Shown one piece after another: positions 1 through 4,916 of a DNA stretch of 6,687 nucleotides (the stretch's first letter is position 1; each line of letters starts with the position of its first letter). The stretch is taken from the NCBI GenBank assembly GCA_022360135.1, contig JAKSDM010001156.1:1-6687 (forward strand), written 5' to 3'. A program made the position numbers and the translations under genes. Below the pieces are notes generated by a model. The model was not told where the DNA came from. It made no database searches and saw nothing but the letters and a program-made list of their open reading frames with translations. The stretch is from Pseudanabaenales cyanobacterium (GTDB lineage: Bacteria > Cyanobacteriota > Cyanobacteriia > Phormidesmidales > Phormidesmidaceae).

Positions 1-6
1 CGCTTA

Positions 7-249
7 ATGGGAGCCGCCAAAGTCAAAGCCGCTGCAATCGCCGCCGGTGTTCCTGTCATAACTGCTATCCTGGCGATCGTCATTACTCCGGGTGAAATTA
101 CTCCGGGTGAAATTACTCCGGATGATAAATCAACCCTGGAAATTGTTCAGTGGGTGGGTGTTATCCTGGTCACCATAGGAGCTATCGCCCTTGAATTGGA
201 ACAGATGGCGGCCCAGCAAAAAGCTTCCAAAAAAACGCCTAGACGCTAG
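7..249 (+). CDS. Small two-helix membrane protein, unknown function
   Basis: I do not recognise this 80-residue protein. It has two hydrophobic segments (about residues 8-26 and 46-64), a short acidic, proline-rich loop between them, and a charged C-terminal tail rich in lysine, glutamine and arginine (65-80). The loop repeats the pentapeptide ITPGE twice and then a degenerate ITPDD (residues 26-40), encoded by a 15-bp tandem repeat in the DNA. Two helices plus a basic tail is the architecture of holins and of many small membrane proteins, but no family motif confirms a holin. The frame is open to the left edge of the window, so the ATG at 7 may be internal. It ends 59 nt before the 3' end of the convergent tRNA-Ser gene. 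Coding status rests on the clean hydrophobicity pattern and a repeat period that keeps frame; there is no family match. Confidence 0.55.
   Translation: MGAAKVKAAAIAAGVPVITAILAIVITPGEITPGEITPDDKSTLEIVQWVGVILVTIGAIALELEQMAAQQKASKKTPRR
82..126 (+). repeat. 15-bp tandem repeat, 3 copies, inside the small membrane protein gene
   Basis: The unit ATTACTCCGGGTGAA occurs exactly at 82-96 and 97-111, followed by a third copy at 112-126 with two changes (ATTACTCCGGATGAT). The period is a multiple of three, so each copy adds five residues (ITPGE, ITPGE, ITPDD when read from residue 26) to the loop between the two predicted membrane helices. Near-identity of the copies points to recent expansion by slippage. 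Confidence 0.9.
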
Positions 250-308
250 CGAGACCCAGGTTTCATGCCTGATCGATTTGAGACCTTGTCAGAATCAAGT
301 TTTTCAAA

Positions 309-395
309 CGGAGAGGGAGGGATTCGAACCCTCGTTAGAGTCACCCCTAAACAGCATTTCCAGTGCTGCGCCTTAAACCGCTCGGCCACCTCTCC
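309..395 (-). tRNA. tRNA-Ser, anticodon GGA
   Basis: Read on the minus strand, this folds as a class II tRNA with a long variable arm. The acceptor stem pairs GGAGAGG (plus-strand 389-395) with CCTCTCC (310-316), followed by a G discriminator base (309), as is typical of serine tRNAs. The anticodon arm is CAGCA/TGCTG around the loop CTGGAAA, giving anticodon GGA (plus-strand 359-361), which reads UCC and UCU. The variable arm closes with TTAG/CTAA, and the T arm is GAGGG-TTCGAAT-CCCTC. No CCA is encoded; the base after the discriminator is T, so the CCA end must be added by nucleotidyltransferase, as is usual in cyanobacteria. It is transcribed toward the small membrane protein gene, and I see no clear terminator between them. 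Confidence 0.97.
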
Positions 396-406
396 AGAGG
401 ATAAAA

Positions 407-435
407 ATTATAATTATTTTATCGTGCTTACCGAA
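407..435 (-). promoter_or_regulatory. Candidate promoter of the tRNA-Ser gene
   Basis: On the minus strand a perfect -10 hexamer TATAAT (plus-strand 407-412) lies 11 nt upstream of the first tRNA base, which would put the transcription start about 4-6 nt before the mature 5' end. Seventeen nucleotides further upstream is only a weak -35 match, TTCGGT (430-435). The -10 is convincing by sequence and spacing, but the region is AT-rich, which lowers its specificity. Confidence 0.45.
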
Positions 436-567
436 TTGATATCCTATCAGAAATTCAGCGCCTCCTGAAACAGGAAACCTAAATTTCGTTGTTTATTCAT
501 GAGAGCATAGGTTAAAAAGCTCTACTGTTCCCTCAATTCTTGGCCATTAATTGCTAACCATTAATCC

Positions 568-936
568 ATGACTCGCGCTCACACCATTCGAATTCACCAT
601 CGGCAGCGGAAAATCTCCTACACGGTGAAAGTCCCCGAAGATCGCTATATCCTTCATAGCGCCGAAAATCAGGGGGCAGACTTACCGTTTTCTTGTCGCA
701 ATGGAGCTTGCACAACCTGTGCGGTTCGAGTACTGTCTGGTCAGGTCCATCAACCCGAAGCCATGGGACTATCCCCCATGCTACGGCAAGAGGGCTATGC
801 GCTTTTGTGTGTCAGTTATCCCCGTTCTGACCTGGAAGTAGAAACCCAAGACGAGGATGAGGTTTACGAATTGCAGTTTGGCCGTTACTTTGGTAAAGGC
901 CGGGTACGGTCTGGATTACCGCTGGATGAAGATTAA
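568..936 (+). CDS. Plant-type [2Fe-2S] ferredoxin with C-terminal extension (FdC2/Fed2-like)
   Basis: A 122-residue soluble electron carrier of the plant-type ferredoxin fold. The four cluster ligands are Cys43, Cys48, Cys51 and Cys81 in the classic C-x4-C-x2-C-x29-C spacing (CRNGACTTC followed by ALLCVSYP). It is longer than photosynthetic PetF (about 97 residues), with an extra tail from about residue 98 containing VYELQFGRYFGKG. That tail resembles what I recall of plant FdC2 and of cyanobacterial Fed2 (Synechocystis sll1382), proteins tied to low-iron responses rather than bulk photosynthetic electron flow; the subtype is an inference from memory. The ATG at 568 gives a normal beta-grasp N-terminus, and no strong Shine-Dalgarno precedes it. 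The end overlaps the start of the nuclease-like lipoprotein by 11 nt, implying co-transcription. The ferredoxin identity is secure. Confidence 0.95.
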   Translation: MTRAHTIRIHHRQRKISYTVKVPEDRYILHSAENQGADLPFSCRNGACTTCAVRVLSGQVHQPEAMGLSPMLRQEGYALLCVSYPRSDLEVETQDEDEVYELQFGRYFGKGRVRSGLPLDED

Positions 937-1453
937 GGTTCACTGGGTATGTCTTCTGCTTTGCTTGAGCGGCTGGTTGTTGGGATGTCAGCCCCTGGAT
1001 TCTCCTCAGGGACAGCGGGTGTCTGTAGATCGGGTCGTTAATGGACAGGTTTTAGAGTTAGTCAGTCCAATTGGACCGGCTCCCGGGGTTTATCGGGTTC
1101 GGCTTGAAGGCGTTGAAGCGCCCGACTTAAGACAAACCCCTTGGGGAGAAGACGCCAAGCGATACCTGATCAGCCTGATCGCCGATCATCCTGTACTGAT
1201 AGAAACGGAACATCAGTTTCCCGATCAATACAATCGTATATGGGCTTATGTATGGCTGGATCATAAACTTCTTAATGAGCAGCTGGCGGCGGCTGGGCAC
1301 GCCTTAGTCCGCAATGAGCAAGCGGCCCCTCTCAAATATGGTCAGCGACTGATCAGAGCCCAAGAGCAAGCCCGAATTGCGGGTCTAGGAGTGTGGAATC
1401 CTGAGCGTCCCATGCGTCAAACCCCAAAGGAGTTCCGTGAATATAAGCAATAG
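926..1453 (+). CDS. Staphylococcal nuclease-like (SNase fold) lipoprotein
   Basis: A 175-residue predicted lipoprotein with an SNase/thermonuclease domain. I chose the ATG at 926 over the longer in-frame ATG at 857 because it opens a textbook lipoprotein signal: a lysine-containing n-region, a hydrophobic stretch (residues 7-19) and the lipobox LLGC, with Cys21 as the lipidated residue. The protein should be tethered outside the cytoplasmic membrane. The nuclease domain spans about residues 31-155. Arg59 (in VRLEGVEAPD) and Arg104 (in QYNRIWAYVW) match catalytic Arg35 and Arg87 of the S. aureus enzyme. The acidic residues differ: Gln41 sits where calcium ligand Asp21 is expected (NGQV instead of DGDT), Glu64 replaces Asp40, and Asp67 replaces Glu43. 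Activity or metal dependence may therefore be altered. Its start lies inside the ferredoxin gene, and the phosphatase follows after 24 nt. Confidence 0.85.
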   Translation: MKIKVHWVCLLLCLSGWLLGCQPLDSPQGQRVSVDRVVNGQVLELVSPIGPAPGVYRVRLEGVEAPDLRQTPWGEDAKRYLISLIADHPVLIETEHQFPDQYNRIWAYVWLDHKLLNEQLAAAGHALVRNEQAAPLKYGQRLIRAQEQARIAGLGVWNPERPMRQTPKEFREYKQ

Positions 1454-1477
1454 CAGAGGAATCAGTTTCCCCACTTT

Positions 1478-2314
1478 ATGATTGAATATTCTGCCGAACA
1501 ACTCCAACGGTATCTAGAGGTGGCCACAGAAGCGGCGCTAGCGGCGGGTGTGGTGCTGCAATCCTATTGGGGTAAGTTAGAGGTCATTGAAGAAAAAGGA
1601 CGACCTGGCGATTTAGTCACCGAGGCTGACAAGGCGTCAGAAGCAGAAATTTTAGCTGTCCTGCGACGGCATTTACCTAATCACGGGATTTTGGCAGAGG
1701 AATCTGGCAATATAGGAACTGCTGATAGTCCCTGTCTGTGGACTATTGATCCGTTAGACGGAACAACTAACTACGCCCATCAGTATCCCTTCTATGCGGT
1801 CTCGATCGGTTTGTTAATCGATGGTGTTCCTCAGGTGGGAGTGATTTTCGATCCCTCTCGCCAAGACCTGTTTCGAGCTGCTAGGGGCCTTGGGGCCACG
1901 TGCAACCGCCGTCCCATTCGGGTATCTACAATCTCAGAGCTTTCTAGAAGCTTGTTAGTGACTGGCTTCGCTTATGATCGTCGTGAAACAGCCGACAACA
2001 ATTATGCCGAGTTCTGCCATTTGACCCATCTTACCCAAGGCGTGAGGCGATCGGGAGCCGCCTCTATTGACTTGGCTTATGTGGCTTGCGGTCGTCTGGA
2101 CGGTTACTGGGAAAAAGGATTAGCTCCCTGGGATTTAGCGGCGGGTGTGATCTTATTAGAAGAGGCAGGCGGGCGAGTGACCGCTTATGATCAAAAGCCT
2201 TTTGATATTTGGTCTGGTCGGATTCTAGCGACTAACGGACGAATTCACCAGTCAGTTAGTGAGGAATTGATGAAGGTGACTCCCTTATCCGACTTTACTC
2301 CCTCGGCTAAATGA
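1478..2314 (+). CDS. Inositol monophosphatase family phosphatase
   Basis: A 278-residue protein of the Mg-dependent, lithium-sensitive phosphatase family (IMPase/SuhB type), close to full family length. Visible motifs are GDLVTEADKASE (44-55), the metal-ligand glutamate in LAEESG (Glu74), the signature WTIDPLDGTTN (88-98) with Asp91 and Asp94, and WDLAAGVILLEEAGG (218-232) with Asp219. These match the three-metal active site, so the enzyme is probably active. Likely substrates are inositol-1-phosphate or related sugar phosphates; family members also include histidinol-phosphatases and 3'-phosphoadenosine 5'-phosphate phosphatases, and sequence alone does not decide. There is no signal peptide, so it should be cytosolic. 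It starts 24 nt after the nuclease-like gene, fitting an operon with it and the ferredoxin. The stop TGA is followed immediately by an in-frame TAA. Synechocystis sll1383, beside ferredoxin sll1382, is as I recall an IMPase and the likely counterpart. Confidence 0.93.
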   Translation: MIEYSAEQLQRYLEVATEAALAAGVVLQSYWGKLEVIEEKGRPGDLVTEADKASEAEILAVLRRHLPNHGILAEESGNIGTADSPCLWTIDPLDGTTNYAHQYPFYAVSIGLLIDGVPQVGVIFDPSRQDLFRAARGLGATCNRRPIRVSTISELSRSLLVTGFAYDRRETADNNYAEFCHLTHLTQGVRRSGAASIDLAYVACGRLDGYWEKGLAPWDLAAGVILLEEAGGRVTAYDQKPFDIWSGRILATNGRIHQSVSEELMKVTPLSDFTPSAK

Positions 2315-2334
2315 TAATCTACGTATGCAAATCT

Positions 2335-2363
2335 TTGACGTTAACATTAGAAGTGCTGATATT
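2335..2363 (+). promoter_or_regulatory. Candidate promoter upstream of the J-domain gene
   Basis: TTGACG (2335-2340) matches the -35 consensus at five of six bases. It is followed, after 17 nt, by GATATT (2358-2363), a four-of-six match to the -10. Transcription from here would give a leader of about 180 nt that includes the AT-rich repeats and the 22-bp repeat array. The -10 is weak and the region is AT-rich, so this is only a candidate. Confidence 0.3.
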
Positions 2364-2390
2364 AACAAGTATTAACAATATTAATATTAA
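2361..2390 (+). repeat. AT-rich 10-bp direct repeat with adjoining palindrome
   Basis: ATTAACAAGT (2361-2370) is followed directly by ATTAACAATA (2371-2380), then by the perfect palindrome TTAATATTAA (2381-2390). The palindrome extends to AATATTAATATT at 2377-2388. A further TTAACA lies at 2341-2346. The roughly one-helical-turn spacing suits an intrinsically bent segment or an AT-hook-like binding site, but nothing identifies a factor. Confidence 0.6.
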
Positions 2391-2446
2391 ACTGAGAAGG
2401 GTAAGCGTCTTAGCAAATTAATAGACTGAAGGGAATCCTAATAATA

Positions 2447-2532
2447 GGTGTCTTCTCGGTATAGATTCGGTGTCTTCTGGGTATGGTAAGTGTCTTCTCG
2501 GTATGGATTAGGTATCTTTTCGGTTGGGAACG
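2447..2532 (+). repeat. Four-unit ~22-bp tandem repeat upstream of the J-domain gene
   Basis: Four successive units begin at 2447, 2469, 2489 and 2511, with lengths 22, 20, 22 and about 22 bp. The shared core is GTGTCTTCTCGGTAT. Units 1 and 3 agree at 19 of 22 bases; unit 2 has GGGTAT in place of CGGTAT and lacks two bases at its end; unit 4 is most diverged (GGTATCTTTTCGGTTGGG). The array ends 18 nt before the ATG of the J-domain gene, so it lies in the leader or promoter region. The period is close to two helical turns, placing equivalent bases on one DNA face. It is non-coding: no ORF is evident across it. Confidence 0.85.
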
Positions 2533-2550
2533 CGATTGACGTAGCTGTCT

Positions 2551-3489
2551 ATGAATATTGATCAAGGGCTCTTTAGGTTAGATTTTATTGATCACCACGC
2601 AGTGCTGGGAATTTCCATTGAAGCAGACGCCAAGCAAGTGCGTAAGCGATACCTGAAGATTGCTCGTAAGCTCCATCCTGATAGCTTGAGGGCAGCGAGT
2701 CCAGAAGAGAAAAAGCAAGCCAGTGAATTGCTTTCTAAGTTCGTGAATCCGGCCTATGAGAAGTTAAGCCAAGAAAAGGAATCGACTGAGTATGGCATCT
2801 TTTTGCGCCTCAAGGGGCAACAAGCAACCCAGCAGCAAGACACCATTCTGCTGTCAACTGCGGCGGCTAGAGAACTGGCTGGAACGCCAAACATTTATAG
2901 CGCCTACAATTCAGCCTTGAAAAAGCTGGCTGAAATACAGTACGAATCTCTCGAACAGGTTCCGGTTGTAATCGGCCAAATCAGTGAGCTGAATATGGTT
3001 TATCTGATGCGCAAGGTAGGTTCAGGGGCCACTTCTGAGTCTAGACCCGCCGTTGCTTCCGCCAGCTCTACTAAAGCTGACGAGCAATCGGCGGCGGGGG
3101 CAGACGCTTCAGCGCCCCAATCTACTGCATCGCCGCCTAAGCGAGTCACTGTGATTGAAAGCTATATCAACCGAGCCAAAGAGTTCGAAATTAAGAAAAA
3201 CTATTCCAAAGCTATTTTGGAACTGCGAGAAGCCCTTCAGTCCCATCCTAAAAATGCGGCTTGTCATAGCCAGCTTGCAAATGTTTATTTTAAGTCTGGT
3301 CAGGCAACGATGGCGAAAATTCACTGCAATAAGGCTTTGGATCTGAATCCAAATGATCAGTTGGCTAGTTTGCTCAAGCAGAGTTTAGAGAGAGCGGGTC
3401 AAAAGGGGACTCCTAAAAAATCGGGAGGTCAAAAAGATAGCCAATCCAAAGGCGGTTTATTCGGTCTGTTTGGTGGGAAGAAAAAATAA
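2551..3489 (+). CDS. J-domain (DnaJ-like) protein with C-terminal TPR repeats
   Basis: A 312-residue protein that is not a canonical DnaJ. The N-terminal J-domain (about residues 11-75) has the invariant HPD tripeptide at 42-44, which stimulates the ATPase of an Hsp70 (DnaK) partner. Glycine/phenylalanine and zinc-finger regions are absent. A middle region (about 76-155) of unknown fold leads into an Ala/Ser-rich, probably disordered linker (about 157-196). Two TPR-like helical hairpins follow (about 205-234 and 235-268; for example YSKAILELREALQSHPKNAA), then a basic, glycine-rich tail ending GGLFGLFGGKKK. This suggests an adaptor bringing a TPR-bound client to DnaK, probably in the cytosol. 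The ATG at 2551 lacks an obvious ribosome binding site. The stop TAA shares its last A with the hisZ ATG (TAATG). Synechocystis sll1384, annotated as DnaJ-like as I recall, may be the counterpart; the cellular role is not readable here. Confidence 0.88.
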   Translation: MNIDQGLFRLDFIDHHAVLGISIEADAKQVRKRYLKIARKLHPDSLRAASPEEKKQASELLSKFVNPAYEKLSQEKESTEYGIFLRLKGQQATQQQDTILLSTAAARELAGTPNIYSAYNSALKKLAEIQYESLEQVPVVIGQISELNMVYLMRKVGSGATSESRPAVASASSTKADEQSAAGADASAPQSTASPPKRVTVIESYINRAKEFEIKKNYSKAILELREALQSHPKNAACHSQLANVYFKSGQATMAKIHCNKALDLNPNDQLASLLKQSLERAGQKGTPKKSGGQKDSQSKGGLFGLFGGKKK

Positions 3490-4730
3490 TGATCTACCAA
3501 CCCCCGTCTGGCGCACGGGATTTACTTCCTCTTGATGTTGCGCAGAAGCGCTGGATTGAAGATCGCCTGGAACAAGTATTTCATCGCTGGGGTTACCATC
3601 GAATCATCACTTCAACGGTGGAGCATTTAGATACCCTGATGGCGGGAGGCGCAATTGAACAGTCCGCCGTAATTGAGCTTCAGGATACTCAAGGACAACG
3701 GTTGGGACTACGCCCAGAGCTAACGGCTTCCATTGCCCGGGCGGCAGTGACCCGGATGCCGGCGGTAACGTATCCCCAAAGGCTGTATTACAACGCCAAT
3801 GTTTTTCAGCGAACTGCCCAAGGCAGCCATGGCGGTCAACAAGAGTACTATCAAGCAGGTGTGGAATTGCTAGGAGCCAGTGGGGTGATGGCGAATGCCG
3901 AAACCCTGCAGTTGCTCTCAGATTGCCTCAACAGCCTGAGTTTGAATTCCTGGTGTCTGATTTTGGGAGATGCGGGGTTGACCCGATCGCTCCTCTCTGT
4001 TTTTCCGGATGACTTGCAAGACAAAGTGCGGCGTGCGATCGCACACTTGGATCGAGTCACGCTGGAGACCTTACCCATGTCTGAGGAACTCAGGCAGAGA
4101 GCGCTATTCCTGATGGATTTGCGCGGCTTGCCTGCCGATGTGCTGCAGCAGGTTTCCAGTCTAGATCTCAATGCCTCCCAGCGCGACTCTGTTAAGGCGC
4201 TGAAAACTTTAATAGAGCTATTGCAAGAGACTGCCGCGGCGGGTAACGATACGGCTAGAGCCATGCCTGCTTTCATCCTGGATCTGAGTCTGATTAGAAC
4301 CTTCGATTATTACACTGGCATCGTATTTGAATTGATCAGCGATACCAATCAGGGGCGGCGAGTTCTGGGACAAGGCGGACGATATGACAATCTTCTGGGC
4401 CTCTATCATCCCCAAGGTCAGACCTATCCCGGCGTTGGCTTTATTCTGAATATCGAAGAATTACATCAAGCGCTCTTACCCAGCGGCCAATTGCCAGATC
4501 AAACCCCTGCCAGCGACTGGCTGGTGGTTCCAATGACCGCCCAAGCAGCCCCTGCAACCTTTGCCTATGCTCAGAAAATTCGTGAATCCGCCAATTTAGT
4601 TCGGGTGGAAATGAGCCTGGATAACAATCACAGTCCCGAGCAGATCCGCGATATCGCTCGTCTTCGCCAAATTAACCGGATTGCTTGGATCCATGCCGAT
4701 GGCTTGCCTGAGATTGAAGTCCTCAACTAG
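3489..4730 (+). CDS. hisZ: ATP phosphoribosyltransferase regulatory subunit HisZ
   Basis: A 413-residue paralogue of the histidyl-tRNA synthetase catalytic core. HisZ pairs with short-form HisG to make the ATP phosphoribosyltransferase that begins histidine synthesis and passes on histidine feedback control. HisRS-like landmarks are PSGARDLLP near the N-terminus, LRPELTASIARAA, RTFDYYTGIVFE (from Arg270) and GGRYDNLL (296-303). It departs from a synthetase at catalytic positions: the motif 2 region reads VFQRTAQGSHGGQQEYYQAG instead of the FRYE-type signature, and the motif 3 GxGxxxGxER segment reads GVGFILNIEEL (315-325), with Glu324 in place of the invariant arginine. The C-terminal part after about 340 is short for an anticodon-binding domain. 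These losses favour HisZ over HisS. A purine-rich GGGAAG lies 8 nt before the ATG, which overlaps the J-domain gene stop by one base, suggesting translational coupling. A short-form HisG should be encoded elsewhere. Confidence 0.93.
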   Translation: MIYQPPSGARDLLPLDVAQKRWIEDRLEQVFHRWGYHRIITSTVEHLDTLMAGGAIEQSAVIELQDTQGQRLGLRPELTASIARAAVTRMPAVTYPQRLYYNANVFQRTAQGSHGGQQEYYQAGVELLGASGVMANAETLQLLSDCLNSLSLNSWCLILGDAGLTRSLLSVFPDDLQDKVRRAIAHLDRVTLETLPMSEELRQRALFLMDLRGLPADVLQQVSSLDLNASQRDSVKALKTLIELLQETAAAGNDTARAMPAFILDLSLIRTFDYYTGIVFELISDTNQGRRVLGQGGRYDNLLGLYHPQGQTYPGVGFILNIEELHQALLPSGQLPDQTPASDWLVVPMTAQAAPATFAYAQKIRESANLVRVEMSLDNNHSPEQIRDIARLRQINRIAWIHADGLPEIEVLN

Positions 4731-4737
4731 GGGGGAT
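4730..4737. repeat. Left target-site duplication of the MITE-like element
   Basis: GGGGGGAT lies directly against the left inverted end and is repeated exactly at 4829-4836. Its first G is the last base of the hisZ TAG stop codon. Confidence 0.8.
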
Positions 4738-4828
4738 GGCGTTGCTGAATTAGGGTATGAATTTGTTTGATTGCGAACGAGTTTCCAGACATTACAGTCA
4801 TTTCTTCATCTCTGGAATCAGCAACGCC
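4738..4828. mobile_element. 91-bp MITE-like element with 11-bp perfect terminal inverted repeats
   Basis: The left end GGCGTTGCTGA (4738-4748) is the exact reverse complement of the right end TCAGCAACGCC (4818-4828). Similarity continues inward at matching offsets, with ATGAA at 4757-4761 opposite TTCAT at 4805-4809. The element is flanked directly by identical 8-bp copies of GGGGGGAT (4730-4737 and 4829-4836), a target-site duplication that argues for true transposition. At 91 bp it carries no transposase and must have been moved in trans by a related insertion sequence. Several IS families make duplications of about 8 bp. The terminus matches my recollection of the IS1 end (GGTGATGCTGC) at 8 of 11 positions, a suggestive but weak link. 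It separates hisZ from the coiled-coil genes; removing it and one target copy leaves a 63-nt intergenic gap. Confidence 0.82.
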
Positions 4829-4836
4829 GGGGGGAT
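4829..4836. repeat. Right target-site duplication of the MITE-like element
   Basis: GGGGGGAT, an exact copy of 4730-4737, directly follows the right inverted end. Restoring the empty site leaves the hisZ stop codon unchanged. Confidence 0.8.
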
Positions 4837-4886
4837 TTGTCATCAACTTTAGCGATTCTTTTCAGTCTGGATAAGGTGCAGACATT

Positions 4887-4916
4887 ATTGCGTTGCTCAA
4901 CATTGCGTTGTTCAAT
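4887..4916 (+). repeat. 15-bp tandem duplication at the start of the first coiled-coil gene
   Basis: ATTGCGTTGCTCAAC (4887-4901) is followed directly by ATTGCGTTGTTCAAT (4902-4916), agreeing at 13 of 15 bases. In the coding frame the copies read IALLN and IALFN. The duplication sits across the uncertain translation start, so it may have created the upstream TTG option. Confidence 0.75.

Noticed and set aside
489..517. TTGTTT-17-TTAAAA as a ferredoxin promoter.
   Set aside because: Only three of six bases match the -10 consensus in an AT-rich stretch; too weak to annotate.
857..925. Longer N-terminus of the nuclease-like protein from the ATG at 857.
   Set aside because: It overlaps the ferredoxin by 80 nt and would bury the signal peptide and lipobox; the ATG at 926 puts the signal sequence at the N-terminus.
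2447..2532. CRISPR array.
   Set aside because: The units are contiguous ~22-bp copies without unique spacers, and no cas gene is in the window.
3851..4276. 141-codon open frame on the minus strand inside hisZ.
   Set aside because: The serine/arginine-rich translation has no domain logic and lies entirely antisense to a well-supported gene.
3489..4730. Histidyl-tRNA synthetase (HisS).
   Set aside because: The motif 2 signature is altered, the motif 3 arginine is replaced by Glu324, and the C-terminal domain is short, all as expected for HisZ.
4738..4828. Rho-independent terminator of hisZ formed by the inverted repeat.
   Set aside because: The 11-bp arms are about 70 nt apart and no T-tract follows the right arm; the 8-bp flanking duplication explains the structure better as a transposon.
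4757..4852. 31-codon ATG frame starting in the MITE and passing its right end.
   Set aside because: Too short, no recognisable motif, and it crosses the element boundary and the target duplication.
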